A stretch of DNA of 64,000 bases from Actinacidiphila acidipaludis (GCF_019890725.1 NZ_JAINZZ010000001.1:310001-374000), one strand, 5' to 3'; counted from the first letter of the stretch, positions 41,511 through 50,825 are shown. Made by a program: numbers and translations. The notes: generated by a model from the sequence alone, not told the origin.

Positions 41511-43207
41511 GCTGGTGGCGCGACGCGGTCTGCTACGAGATCCACCCCCGGTCGTTCGCCGACTCGGACGGGGACGGCATCGGCGATCTGCGCGGGGCCG
41601 CCGCACACCTGCCGTACGTGCGGCGTCTGGGCGCGGACGCCGTGTGGGTCACGCCCTTCTACCCGTCGCCGCTGGCCGACGGCGGCTACGACATCGCCGA
41701 TCACACCGCGGTCGCCCCGGACCTGGGGACCCTCGGGGACTTCGACGCGTTCACCGGCCGGGCCCACGCCCTGGGCCTGAAGGTGATCATCGACCTGGTG
41801 CCCAACCACACCTCGGACGCCCACCCCTGGTTCCGCGCGGCGGTCGCCGCCGGGCCGGGCCCCGGCCGGGACCGGGACCGGTACGTCTTCCGTCCCGGCC
41901 ACGGCGAGGACGGCGAACTGCCGCCCAACGACTGGCAGTCGGCCTTCGGAGGCCCCGCCTGGACACGGCTGTCCGACGGCGACTGGTACCTCCATCTGCA
42001 CGCCCCGGAACAGCCCGACCTCAACTGGCGCCACCCCGAGGTGGTCGCGGACTTCGCGGCCACCCTGCGGTTCTGGCTCGACCACGGCGTCGACGGATTC
42101 CGGATCGACGTCGCCCACGCCCTGTTCAAGGCCGAGGGCCTCCCCGACGCCGGTCCCGGCCAGCACCAGGACCCGGCACGCAACCACCTGATGCCGTACT
42201 ACGACCAGGAGGAACTGCACCCGCTCTACCAGAGCTGGCGCGACCTCCTCGACCGGCACCCCCCGGTGGCCGGGGCCGTGGCCCCGCGCGACCGCGCGCT
42301 GGTCGCGGAGTCCGCGGTGTTCGACCCGGACCGCCTGGCCCGGTACGTGCGGCCGGACGAGATGCAGCAGGCGTTCAACTTCGCCTTCCTGGAGGCGCCG
42401 TGGGACGCCGCGGCGCTGCGTGCCGTCGTCGACGCGTCGCTGGCCGCCACCGCGTCCGTCGGCGCGCCCGTCACCTGGGTGCTGTCGAGTCATGACGCGG
42501 TACGCCCGGTCACGCGCTACGGATCCCCGGCGCGCGCCCGCTCGGCGGCGCTGCTGATGCTCGCCCTGCCCGGCGCCGCCTACCTGTACCAGGGCGAGGA
42601 GCTGGGGCTCCCCCAGGCCTGGGTGCCGGACGACCGGATCCGCGACCCGCTCTGGACCCGCTCCGGTCGCCGGGACCGGGGACGCGACGGCGCCCGGGTG
42701 CCGATTCCCTGGTCGGGATCGTGTCCGCCCTACGGCTTCTCGACGGCCGCGCCCGACCGTACCTGGCTGCCGCAGCCCGAGGACTGGAGCCGGCTCACCG
42801 CCGAGGCACAGGAGGCGGACCCGCACTCCACGCTCGGCCTCTACCGGGAGGCACTGCGGCTGCGCCGGGAGCACCCGGTGGCCGCGCACGGCACGCTGCG
42901 GTGGCTCTCGCCCGCGGGCGCGCCGTACCTCGCCTTCGAGCGGGGCGGCCTGGCGTGCGTGGTCAACCTCGGAACGCGGCCGCTACCGCTGGCAGAGGCG
43001 GGCGTGCGAGGGCGCATCGTGCTGACGAGCGAGCCGTCGGACACCGGGCGGACGCCGCACACCCCGGAGGTGGTCGCACCCGACTCGGCGGTGTGGCTGA
43101 TCGCCGCGAACGAGAATGCCGAGAACGACCAGAACGCCGCCAGCGCCGAGAACACCGCGGCGATCGGCAAGGTCGAGGACAGGGAAGGAAACGGCTCCCA
43201 TGGCTGA
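41507..43207 (+). CDS. GH13-family alpha-glucosidase-like enzyme
   Basis: A 566-aa GH13 enzyme with the four conserved regions: DLVPNHTSD, GFRIDVAH (nucleophile Asp), LVAESAVF (acid/base Glu) and VLSSHDAV (transition-state Asp). The beginning WWRDAVCYEIHPRSFADSDGDGIGDL (split) and the PLADGGYDIADH segment are those of oligo-1,6-glucosidase/alpha-glucosidase or sucrose-type subgroups. No signal peptide, so it acts on imported sugar. The C-terminal 35 residues are Asn/Glu/Ala-rich and poorly conserved. ATGA overlap with the oxidoreductase; the mutase start lies 8 bases before its stop. Confidence 0.88.
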   Translation: MSWWRDAVCYEIHPRSFADSDGDGIGDLRGAAAHLPYVRRLGADAVWVTPFYPSPLADGGYDIADHTAVAPDLGTLGDFDAFTGRAHALGLKVIIDLVPNHTSDAHPWFRAAVAAGPGPGRDRDRYVFRPGHGEDGELPPNDWQSAFGGPAWTRLSDGDWYLHLHAPEQPDLNWRHPEVVADFAATLRFWLDHGVDGFRIDVAHALFKAEGLPDAGPGQHQDPARNHLMPYYDQEELHPLYQSWRDLLDRHPPVAGAVAPRDRALVAESAVFDPDRLARYVRPDEMQQAFNFAFLEAPWDAAALRAVVDASLAATASVGAPVTWVLSSHDAVRPVTRYGSPARARSAALLMLALPGAAYLYQGEELGLPQAWVPDDRIRDPLWTRSGRRDRGRDGARVPIPWSGSCPPYGFSTAAPDRTWLPQPEDWSRLTAEAQEADPHSTLGLYREALRLRREHPVAAHGTLRWLSPAGAPYLAFERGGLACVVNLGTRPLPLAEAGVRGRIVLTSEPSDTGRTPHTPEVVAPDSAVWLIAANENAENDQNAASAENTAAIGKVEDREGNGSHG

Positions 43208-44558
43208 GCTGTCGCAGATCGTGAAGGCCTACGACGTACGGGGCGTGGTCCCCGACCAGTGGGGCGAGCACGAGGCGGAGCTCTTCGGCGCCGCCTTCGT
43301 CACGGTCACGGGCGCGCCCGCGATCGTCCTCGGCCACGACATGCGTGCCTCGTCGCCCGCACTCGCCGCGGCCTTCGCCCGTGGTGCCACCGCCCGCGGG
43401 GCGGACGTCACCCTCGTGGGGCTGTGCTCCACCGACGGTCTCTACTACGCGTCGGGCGCTCTGGGCCTGCCCGGCGCCATGTTCACCGCCTCGCACAACC
43501 CGGCGCGCTACAACGGCATCAAGATGTGCCGGGCCGGCGCCGCCCCGATCGGCCTCACGACCGGTCTGGCCGACATCGCGGAACTGGCCGGTGCGTGGGC
43601 GGCGACCGGAGCACCCGCGCCCGTGCCGAACCCGGGAAGCGTCACCGAACGGGACCTGCTCAGCGGGTACGCCGAGCACCTGCTGTCCCTGGCCGGGCCG
43701 GTCGCACGCCCGCTGAAGGTGGTGGTCGACGCCGGCAACGGCATGGGCGGCCACACCGTGCCGGCCGTCTTCGCGGCACTGCCGGTCGACCTGGTGCCCA
43801 TGTACTTCGACCTGGACGGCACCTTCCCCAACCACGAGGCGAACCCGCTGGATCCGAAGAACATCGTCGACCTGCGGGCACGGGTGCGGGCCGAAGGCGC
43901 GGACCTGGGCCTGGCGTTCGACGGGGACGCGGACCGGTGCTTCGTCGTGGACGAGAAGGGCGACCCGGTGCCGCCGTCGGCCGTCACCGCGCTGATCGCC
44001 GCGCGAGAGCTGGCCCGCAACGGGGGCCACGGAACGGTGATCCACAACCTGATCAGCTCCCGGGCCGTTCCGGAAACGATCGTGGAGAACGGCGGGACAC
44101 CCGTCCGCTCACGGGTGGGCCACTCCTTCATCAAGCAGCTGATGGCGGAGACCGGTGCGATCTTCGGCGGCGAGCACTCGGCGCACTACTACTTCCGCGA
44201 CTTCTGGAACGCGGACACGGGCATGCTCGCCGCCCTCCACGTCCTGGCCGCCCTCAGCGCCCAGCAGGCGCCGCTGTCCGAACTGGTCGCCGGCTACATC
44301 CGGTACAGCGCCTCGGGAGAGATCAACTCGACCGTCGAGGACCCGGCAGCCCGCCTCGACCGGATCCGCTCCGCCTACGCGGACCGTTCCGGCGTCGCCC
44401 TCGACGACCTGGACGGTCTGACCGTGACGACGCAGGACTGGTGGTTCAACGTCCGCCCCTCGAACACCGAGCCGCTGCTGCGCCTGAACGTGGAGGCCGC
44501 GGACCGGGCCACGATGACGCGGATCCGCGACGAGGTCCTCGCGCTCGTCCGCGACTGA
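43200..44558 (+). CDS. Phosphomannomutase/phosphoglucomutase
   Basis: A 452-aa alpha-D-phosphohexomutase. The phosphoserine loop is TASHNPARYNG (Ser near 103), the Mg2+ loop FDGDADRC (near 240), the sugar-binding loop GGEHSAHYYF (near 322) and the phosphate-binding loop RPSNTEPLLRLN (near 420). It interconverts hexose 1- and 6-phosphates, which turns the sugar 1-phosphate from the GH130 phosphorylase into a glycolytic intermediate. The GGAGHSAHYYF-like glutamate-containing loop is common to PMM/PGM dual enzymes. Last gene of the operon. Confidence 0.9.
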   Translation: MAELSQIVKAYDVRGVVPDQWGEHEAELFGAAFVTVTGAPAIVLGHDMRASSPALAAAFARGATARGADVTLVGLCSTDGLYYASGALGLPGAMFTASHNPARYNGIKMCRAGAAPIGLTTGLADIAELAGAWAATGAPAPVPNPGSVTERDLLSGYAEHLLSLAGPVARPLKVVVDAGNGMGGHTVPAVFAALPVDLVPMYFDLDGTFPNHEANPLDPKNIVDLRARVRAEGADLGLAFDGDADRCFVVDEKGDPVPPSAVTALIAARELARNGGHGTVIHNLISSRAVPETIVENGGTPVRSRVGHSFIKQLMAETGAIFGGEHSAHYYFRDFWNADTGMLAALHVLAALSAQQAPLSELVAGYIRYSASGEINSTVEDPAARLDRIRSAYADRSGVALDDLDGLTVTTQDWWFNVRPSNTEPLLRLNVEAADRATMTRIRDEVLALVRD

Positions 44559-44565
44559 CCGCACT

Positions 44566-44599
44566 CCGCGGCCCGGGACCCCTGACCTCCGGGCCGCGG
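44566..44599 (+). terminator. Terminator of the sugar operon
   Basis: Perfect 11-bp stem CCGCGGCCCGG (44566-44576) / CCGGGCCGCGG (44589-44599), loop 12, starting 8 bases after the mutase stop. Confidence 0.75.
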
Positions 44600-44771
44600 G
44601 ATCGCCCGCCCTTCCGCCCGTTCCTCCACGAACCACGGAGAGTTCTCGCCGGTACCGCCGGTCCGCGCCCTGCCCCAAGCGGACCGGCCCGGAGCAGACC
44701 TGCCCAGACGTGACCTGACCTGGCCCGATCAGACGGACCGCGGCAACGCCCTCCTGCACAGGCCGAAGATA

Positions 44772-44798
44772 TTTTCCTGGTAAAACACCTGTTAACGT
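44772..44798 (+). promoter_or_regulatory. Leaderless promoter and operator of the FUSC-MarR unit
   Basis: TTTTCCTGGTAAAA (44772-44785) is an imperfect palindrome of MarR-operator size. TAACGT (44793-44798) is a -10 box predicting a start one base before the ATG at 44806. The MarR protein encoded at 46608 is the natural candidate to bind here. Confidence 0.5.
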
Positions 44799-44805
44799 TG
44801 ACGGT

Positions 44806-46611
44806 ATGCGCCGCTTCCCGCCCCTCTCCGTCCGCGCCGGCCACTTCCCCGTGCTGCCGCTGCGGGCGTCCCTGCGTCCGGCCAGGCCGTCGGACATCTG
44901 GTTCAAGCCCGCGCTCAGCGTCGTCGCGGCCCTGGCCGTGCCGGACCTCGTCCTGCTCGCCCTGGGCAGGGTCGACCTGATCCTGTACACGATGGCGGGG
45001 TCGCTGTGTGCCCTCTACGCCCACAACCGCCCGTACCGCGCCCGCGCCCGCGTCCTGGCCGGGGTCGTGGTGGGCATGGCGGCGACCGTCGGCGTGGCCC
45101 TGACCGCCGCTTCGCTGACCCGGAACGCGCTGGTCCTCGTCGCCGTGGGCTCGCTGATGGCGGCCGTCCAGAAGCTGCTGTGCGACACCCGGCGGATCGG
45201 GCCGCCGGCCCAGGTGATCTTCGTCTTCGTCGGCTCGGCGGCGCTGTTCGTGCCGCAGCACCTGGCCCAGGTGCCGGGGCATGTCGCCCTGACCGTCGCC
45301 GCCGGCGCCTGGGCGTGGTGCGTCGGGATGGCGCCGGCGCTGGTCCGCCCGGACGGTCCCGAGCGGCGCGCGGTGGCGGCGGCGCTGCGTGCGGCGGCCG
45401 CGCTGGCCGACGCGCATCGGCCGGCCACCGGCGTCCGGGAGGGCGCTCCCGGGGCGCCGGACGGTTCCGCCGGCCCCACCCACCCGTGCCGCTGCGACGG
45501 TTCGGGCGACGGGCGGAACGACTGCCGACGGCTGCGCGCCTCCACCGCCGCCGCCCTTCACGCCGCCCGGCACGCCCTGCTGACCAGCGGCTCCCGTCCC
45601 GCGGTGCGGCGGCCGCTGGAACTGCTGCTGGTCCGGGCCGAGGTGGCCCTCGCGGCTCCTGCCGGGGCGAACCCCGACGTGCTGCGGAGTCTGGTCGCCG
45701 CACTGCGCGGCCGCGGTCCGCTGCCCACCCCCGTCACCTCCGCCGGGCTCGCGGCGTCCTCGGCGCGCGGGTCCCTCCCGTCCGGCGATCCGTGGGCGGC
45801 GGAGATCCTGGGCGCGGAGGCGGAGCGCCGCTCGCCCGGGCCCCGGCTGCGCGACGCCCTCTCACCGGCCTCCCCGCTGCTGCCCGTGGCGCTGCGCACC
45901 TTCGTCGGCTGTGCGCTCGCGGGCTCCGGCTCCCTGGCGCTGGGCGTGGGAAGGCCGTACTGGGCGCTGGTCACCGCCGCGTCCCTGTACCAGGCGAATC
46001 TCGCCCACACCTGGTCGCGCGGTCTCCAGCGGCTCGTGGGCAACCTCGTCGGCGTGCTGGTCTTCGCCGCGCTGGTCCCGGTGGCCGGCCTCGGGCCCGG
46101 CGCGCGCATCGTCTGCTGCCTGCTGTGCGCGTTCGGCGCCGAGGCGCTGATCAGCCGCAGCTACTGGCTCGGCACGGTGTGCGTGACGCCGATGGCGCTG
46201 CTGGTGACCGAGTTCGTCCGGGCCCAGCCGCCCGGGCAGCTGATCGCCGACCGCGCGATCGACACCGCCATAGGCGCGGGCGTCGGTCTCCTGGCGGCGG
46301 TCGCGGTGACGAACCGGCGCGTGGGCGACACCGTCCGGCGGGCCCTGGCCGGGCTGGAGCGGGCGAACGAGGAGGCCGGCTCGGCACTGTCGGAGCCTGT
46401 CGTGGACCCCGCCGGGCTGCGGTCGGCGCGCCGCGGGCTCGCCACGGCACTCGTGGACCTGCGTACCGCGGCCGACGCCGCCGCGGGCGAGTGGTGGCCG
46501 CGCGACGTGCCGGACGAGAGGGTGCTCGCCGCCGAGCAGGCCGGACACCGTACGCTCGCAGCGATCGTGGAACGGCAGGGACTGCTCACTCTGGAGGACG
46601 CGCCCGGATGA
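44806..46611 (+). CDS. FUSC-family membrane protein (aromatic-acid/fusaric-acid exporter-like)
   Basis: A 601-aa protein with two blocks of about five transmembrane segments (residues about 38-170 and 365-510) joined by a long soluble linker containing a His/Cys patch (HPCRCDGSGDGRNDC). This duplicated layout is that of FUSC/YccS-like proteins, relatives of AaeB exporters of aromatic acids. The second block begins LPVALRTFVGCALAGSGSLALG (split) and has VGRPYWALVTAA. It overlaps the downstream MarR gene by four bases, a common pairing of drug or phenolic exporter with a ligand-responsive MarR repressor. Confidence 0.82.
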   Translation: MRRFPPLSVRAGHFPVLPLRASLRPARPSDIWFKPALSVVAALAVPDLVLLALGRVDLILYTMAGSLCALYAHNRPYRARARVLAGVVVGMAATVGVALTAASLTRNALVLVAVGSLMAAVQKLLCDTRRIGPPAQVIFVFVGSAALFVPQHLAQVPGHVALTVAAGAWAWCVGMAPALVRPDGPERRAVAAALRAAAALADAHRPATGVREGAPGAPDGSAGPTHPCRCDGSGDGRNDCRRLRASTAAALHAARHALLTSGSRPAVRRPLELLLVRAEVALAAPAGANPDVLRSLVAALRGRGPLPTPVTSAGLAASSARGSLPSGDPWAAEILGAEAERRSPGPRLRDALSPASPLLPVALRTFVGCALAGSGSLALGVGRPYWALVTAASLYQANLAHTWSRGLQRLVGNLVGVLVFAALVPVAGLGPGARIVCCLLCAFGAEALISRSYWLGTVCVTPMALLVTEFVRAQPPGQLIADRAIDTAIGAGVGLLAAVAVTNRRVGDTVRRALAGLERANEEAGSALSEPVVDPAGLRSARRGLATALVDLRTAADAAAGEWWPRDVPDERVLAAEQAGHRTLAAIVERQGLLTLEDAPG

Positions 46612-47153
46612 CCCCACAGGACGGACCCGCGGGCGCAGGCAGGGGCGACACCGTGGCCTCGGTGGTACGGCAGTGGCATCGGACGCGGCCGGATCTCGAC
46701 ACCGGGCCCATCGAGATCGTCGGCCGGATCACCCGCTGCGCCGCCCTCCTCCAGCAGACCGAGGACGCCCCGCTGCGGCGCGCCGGCCTCAGCCGCGCCG
46801 AGTACGACGTGCTGTGCGCGCTGCGGCGCATGGACCGTGAACTGACGCCCGGGGACCTCGCCCGGGAGACGTTCTCGTCCGGCGCCGCGGTGACCAAGCG
46901 GCTGAAGCGGCTGACCGAGGCCGGCCTTGTGGCGCGTCGCGTCGACACGCGGGACCGCCGGGTGGCCCATGTGTCGCTGACCGAGGAGGGACGGGCGCAC
47001 GTCGACGCCGTCCTTCCCGCCCAGCTCGCCTTCGAACGCGGAGTGCTCGGCGGCCTGGCCGAGTCCGACGCCCAGGAGCTGGGGCAGCGCCTCGCCGAAC
47101 TCCTGCAGCTGCTGGAGGGCAGCCTCGGCGGCCCGCGCCCGGCCGCTTTCTGA
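46608..47153 (+). CDS. MarR-family regulator
   Basis: A 181-aa winged-helix protein. The N-terminal helix is followed by LSRAEYDVLCALRRM, the recognition helix region LTPGDLARETFSSGAAVTKRLKRL (split) and the wing VDTRDRRVAHVSLTEEGR. ATGA overlap with the FUSC gene gives translational coupling. It probably represses the unit until a phenolic or other toxic ligand binds. Confidence 0.88.
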   Translation: MTPQDGPAGAGRGDTVASVVRQWHRTRPDLDTGPIEIVGRITRCAALLQQTEDAPLRRAGLSRAEYDVLCALRRMDRELTPGDLARETFSSGAAVTKRLKRLTEAGLVARRVDTRDRRVAHVSLTEEGRAHVDAVLPAQLAFERGVLGGLAESDAQELGQRLAELLQLLEGSLGGPRPAAF

Positions 47154-47303
47154 GACGACGCGCCTGCGGTCACGGCGCCCTGGCACCCTCCCCTGCGTGA
47201 CGCCCGCCGTCCCCTCGGCGGGATGCCGTCTCCAGCAGCTCCGGCCACGCCCCCGGGGCGGACAACCACACGTGCGGTCGTCCAGCCGGCCGTGTCGACA
47301 CCT

Positions 47304-48710
47304 TCATACGAGCATGAGTTGGCGGGCGGGCCGCACCGCGTCCCGTCGGCGGTTCACGCACAGCTTTCTGTGCACGCTCTTCAGGTGGGACTTGACGGTG
47401 TTCACCGAGATGTGGAGTTCGGCGGCGATGTCCGCGTTGGACTGCAGCTGGGCCGCTTGCCGCAGCACCTCGCGTTCCCGGTCGCTCAGCGGTTCCACGA
47501 CTGCCGGCGGTACCGAAGGGACGCTCGGTACGGCGACGACGCCCGCGGTCCCCGTGCCGTCACCGGCCTGCGCCGCCTGTTCCGCGGCTTCAGACGTATG
47601 CCCCTCGTCGGCCAGCCAGCGGGCGGCCAGGCGATGCAGCTCCGCCTCCACCCGGGGCATCCGATGGCGCAGATGCGCACGGAGCACTTCCGCGAACAGC
47701 GGATGCAGGCGGTACCAGCCGCTCGCGCCCACGGACTCGACAAAGGCGTTGACCCGCTCCAGAGCGGCGAGGATCCATTCAGCGTCGTCGCGATGGGTGA
47801 GGGCGTCCGCCAGAGCCGGACTGACGCGAGGAAGGACGCTGACACGCAGCAGCAGGTCCTGTATGGCCTGCGGCTGGGCGTTGAGCACCTCGGTCAGGAG
47901 ATAGTCGGCGATGCAGGTACGGTCCGCGGTGAACTGCCTGGTGAACGCGGCGGGGTCGCCGGTGCGCTGCATGGCGAGTGCGCACAGCCGCAGGCCCGCC
48001 GCCCAGCCCTCGGTCCGTCGTACGAGCGCCCGCACATCCTCCGGGCCGAGGTCAAGGTCGTGGCGGGCCAGGAGTACCGCGGCGGCTTCCTCGTCGAAGA
48101 CCAGATCAGCGTTGCGGATCTCCGTCACCACACCTGCGGTCCGGTACCGATGCAGAGGCAGCAAGGGGTCGTACCTACTGGTCAGAACCACGCGCAGGTT
48201 CGGCGCCGCGTTCCGGAGCACGAAGTGCAGCTCTTCTGCCGTCTCCCGCACGGCGGTGATGGCGTCGAATTGGTCGACGACGAGCGTCACCCGTTCGGGA
48301 CGGGCCCCGAGGGCCGCCGCCAGGCGCGCCAGCATTCCGTGATCCGCCCGCTGGGACGCCGGGAACCGCAGATCCCTCGGCAGGCGGACGCCGCATCGGC
48401 GCAGTGCCTCCACACCGTGGAACCAGAAGCTTCCCGACGTGTCCGCGCGTTCCACGGTCAGCCAGGCGACGTGTTCACCACGGCCGTGCTCGGCGGTTCA
48501 CTGGGATGCGAGCACCGTCTTTCCTGCACCGGCAGGTCCCACGACAAGGGTCAGGGGCTGCCCGCCGGCGGCCGTGATGCGGTTCAGGAGCCGCTCGCGC
48601 CGGACAACGAATCGTGGTGGTCCCGGAGGAACGAAGCGAGCGGCAAAGAGGGGATCCGCCGGACTGCCGAACTCCTCGACGCCGCCCACGGACTCCCGCA
48701 CCTCCCCCAC
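47304..48710 (-). pseudogene. MalT/LuxR-type ATP-dependent regulator interrupted by an in-frame TGA
   Basis: The N-terminal part reads FAARFVPPGPPRFVVRRERLL, then the Walker A loop VVGPAGAGKTVLASQ, then TGA at 48500-48498. The same frame continues at once with TAEHGRGEHVAWLTVE and the rest of a STAND-type NTPase (TLVVDQFDAI Walker B, TSRYDP), and ends in a LuxR helix-turn-helix (LSDREREVLRQAAQLQSNADIAAELHISVNTVK, split). Relatives have Trp after LASQ, so one TGG-to-TGA change explains the stop. Only a truncated N terminus would be made, unless the downstream GTG at 48455 restarts translation of the sensor and HTH part. The true start is uncertain (GTGs at 48710, 48701, 48689). Confidence 0.75.
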
Positions 48711-49023
48711 GACAGCGTGAGGGGCACCGGCGAAAACGACTCCGACATCTGCTCCGACATCTGCGATAGCCACGACACTCACCCGGCAGCCCGGATGCCA
48801 CTCCCCACCCTGGGGGGACCCGGCTCTCCGCGTTCTGACCTCACCCGCCAGCGTCGTCGCACGCCCGGACCGGCACAACCTCCCTTCGGGTCCCTCAGCC
48901 GGGACGAACGGCCCTCTCCGCAGCCGAGCGCCCCACACTCCGGGGCGTCCCGAAGTCACCCTTTCCGGGTGTCGCGGGTCCGCCCCTCAGGCGCAAATGT
49001 GGAAGGGATCAAGGGGGTGCCCC
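48711..49023. other. Divergent intergenic region
   Basis: The minus frame of the broken LuxR gene stays open to 48959, but the translation is Gly/Arg-rich and not convincing. GGAAGGGATCAAGGGGG near 49000-49017 serves as ribosome site for the next gene. No repeat seen. Confidence 0.35.
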
Positions 49024-49227
49024 ATGAACTACGAGTTCCGGATAGCCGGCGCCATGCCCGACGCACTGGCGGGAGCCTTCCCCGAACTGCACCGGCGACC
49101 CGCCGTGGCCGAGACGCTGCTCTCCGGGCCAGTCGTCGACACCGCGCACCTCTACGCGCTGCTGCTCCGATTCGAGGATCTCGGACTCCGTGTCATCGAG
49201 ATGCGCAGCATTCCGGAGTACGTATGA
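49024..49227 (+). CDS. Small hypothetical protein, 67 aa
   Basis: A compact acidic alpha/beta protein: strand MNYEFRIAGAMP, helix DALAGAFPELHRRPA, strand with ETLLSGPVVDTAHLYALLLRFEDLGLRVIEMRSI (split). The pattern resembles a small ferredoxin-like or ACT-like unit, but I cannot assign a family. A strong purine-rich ribosome site precedes the ATG. The SHOCT-domain membrane protein gene follows 46 bases later, suggesting one operon. Confidence 0.6.
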   Translation: MNYEFRIAGAMPDALAGAFPELHRRPAVAETLLSGPVVDTAHLYALLLRFEDLGLRVIEMRSIPEYV

Positions 49228-49273
49228 CCACCCCACTGATCACGGGACATCGCGGATCGACAGGAGGACAGCC

Positions 49274-49675
49274 ATGGATCTGGCATACGACTACCCCGTC
49301 CTCGGGGCTTTCTGGACGATCTTGTTCATCGTCGCCGCCGTGGCGTGGCTGTTCCTGCTCGTCCGGGTGATCGCCGACGTCTTCCAGGATCACCAGATGA
49401 GCGGCCTGGGGAAGACGGCATGGCTGGTGTGCGTGTTGTGCCTGCCATTCCTCGGCGTCTTCCTCTACCTCATCGTTCGCGGCAGCCAGATGAGCGCACG
49501 GGCAGCCCGGCAGGATGCGGAACTCCGAGGGGCCACAGCCTCGGCCGCTCGCACGCAGCCCGCCCATGACACGACTGCCGAGATGGACGAGCTGGCCCGA
49601 CTGGCCGACCTCAAGGCCCACGGCGACATATCCGAAGCGGAGTACGAACGAGAGAAGGATCGGATCCTGCACTGA
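49274..49675 (+). CDS. Membrane protein with PLDc_N-like helices and C-terminal SHOCT motif
   Basis: A 133-aa protein. Two transmembrane helices (FWTILFIVAAVAWLFLLVRVIA, split, and TAWLVCVLCLPFLGVFLYLIV) match the phospholipase-D-like N-terminal (PLDc_N) hairpin. A cytoplasmic linker is followed by the SHOCT motif LARLADLKAHGDISEAEYEREKDRIL (split, about 107-132), a short oligomerisation unit. Common in actinomycete stress regions; no enzymatic role known. GGAGGA sits before the ATG. Confidence 0.8.
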   Translation: MDLAYDYPVLGAFWTILFIVAAVAWLFLLVRVIADVFQDHQMSGLGKTAWLVCVLCLPFLGVFLYLIVRGSQMSARAARQDAELRGATASAARTQPAHDTTAEMDELARLADLKAHGDISEAEYEREKDRILH

Positions 49676-49691
49676 CCGCAACCGGACGCAT

Positions 49692-49730
49692 CCGGGGTGT
49701 GACTCGCCGAGCGAGCGGGTCGCACCCCGG
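49692..49730. terminator. Hairpin terminator between convergent genes
   Basis: A 16-bp stem with two mismatches (49692-49707 with 49715-49730) and a 7-base loop lies after the SHOCT gene and before the stop of the minus-strand flavoenzyme gene. Confidence 0.65.
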
Positions 49731-49793
49731 TTTCCGGACGCGTGAATCCGAGGTCTTCCGGCCGCGAACGCGCGATGGCCTCGTTGCCTGCGG

Positions 49794-50825
49794 TCAGAGG
49801 GGATCGGCGAGCCGGTGGAGGGTCTGCGCGACACCTTCCTCGCGCGCCTCGCGGAAACCGGTGCCGGCCCAGAGGTGGACCAGGCGCGCGTCGCCCGCCG
49901 CGGCCGCGGCCTTGCGCAGCGGGGCGGTCAGATGGTGCACGGCGGGATATCCGGCCGGCGCCACGACGTCGTAGCGCTCCGCGAAGTGGTTGCGCAGGGC
50001 GCGGGCGGGCCGGCCGGTGAAGGCGCGTGTGACGACGGTGGTGTCGAAGGACGGATCGGCGAGGGCCGCCTGGTGGGCGGGCGACGCCCCGCTCTCGTGC
50101 GTGCGCAGCAGAAGCGTGCCGACCATCGTGGCGTCCGCGCCGGCCCGAAGCGCCGCCGCCGCGTCCCCGGGGGTCGCAATGCCGCCGGCCGCGATGAGCG
50201 GCAGCGTGGTGGCGTGCCGCACGCTCGCCACGGCGTCCGGCAGGGAGGCGGGATCGAGCGGCCGGTGCGGGGTAAGGGTGGCGGAGTGTCCGCCGGCGGC
50301 CGACGCCTGCACGACCAGGGCGTCGACCCCCGCCTCCGCGGCCGATCGCGCCTCGTCGGCGGAGGTGACGTTCTGCAGGACCGTGGTGCCGGAGCGCCGC
50401 AGGCCCTGGATCACGGCAGGATCGGGGATGCCGAAGGTGAAGGAGACCCAGGGGACGGACAGCTCCGAGACCAGGGCGATCTTCCTGTCCCAGTCGTCGT
50501 CGTCCTCCATCGGCGCGTCCTCGTCGAGTGTGAGCCCGAAGCGGTCGGCCTCGGGCTGCAACGTGCGGGCGTACCGGCGGTAGTCCTCCGGCGCGACGGG
50601 CACCGGGTTGGCCACGAACAGGTTCACTCCGAACGGCACGTTCTCGGCCCGGACGGCCTGGATCTGCTCGGCGAGAGCCTCGGCGGTCTTGTAGCCCCCC
50701 GCCAGAAAGCCCAGGCTGCCGGAGCGGGCGGCCTCGGCCACGAGTTCCGGCGTGCTGGGGCCGCCGGCCATCGGCGCCGCCAGCACGGGCAGTTCGATCC
50801 CGATGTCGGACAGCAGACGATTCAT
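49794..50825 (-). CDS. Nitronate monooxygenase-like FMN oxidoreductase
   Basis: A 343-aa TIM-barrel flavoprotein of the 2-nitropropane dioxygenase/nitronate monooxygenase family. Signatures: LPVLAAPMAGGPSTPELVAEAA (split), the GVNLFVANP strand, QASAAGGHSATLTP (FMN and catalytic loop) and AAGGIATPGDAAAALRAGADATMVGT (split). It would oxidise alkyl nitronates (such as propionate 3-nitronate) or reduce flavin with NAD(P)H. ATG at 50825 has GGAAGGAA upstream. It appears to be a single-gene unit. Confidence 0.87.
   Translation of the reverse strand: MNRLLSDIGIELPVLAAPMAGGPSTPELVAEAARSGSLGFLAGGYKTAEALAEQIQAVRAENVPFGVNLFVANPVPVAPEDYRRYARTLQPEADRFGLTLDEDAPMEDDDDWDRKIALVSELSVPWVSFTFGIPDPAVIQGLRRSGTTVLQNVTSADEARSAAEAGVDALVVQASAAGGHSATLTPHRPLDPASLPDAVASVRHATTLPLIAAGGIATPGDAAAALRAGADATMVGTLLLRTHESGASPAHQAALADPSFDTTVVTRAFTGRPARALRNHFAERYDVVAPAGYPAVHHLTAPLRKAAAAAGDARLVHLWAGTGFREAREEGVAQTLHRLADPL

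Noticed and set aside
48498..48500. TGA as a possible selenocysteine codon in the LuxR/MalT-like gene
   Set aside because: Relatives have Trp at this position, no redox motif surrounds it, and no selenocysteine-insertion hairpin is apparent. A TGG-to-TGA change is simpler.
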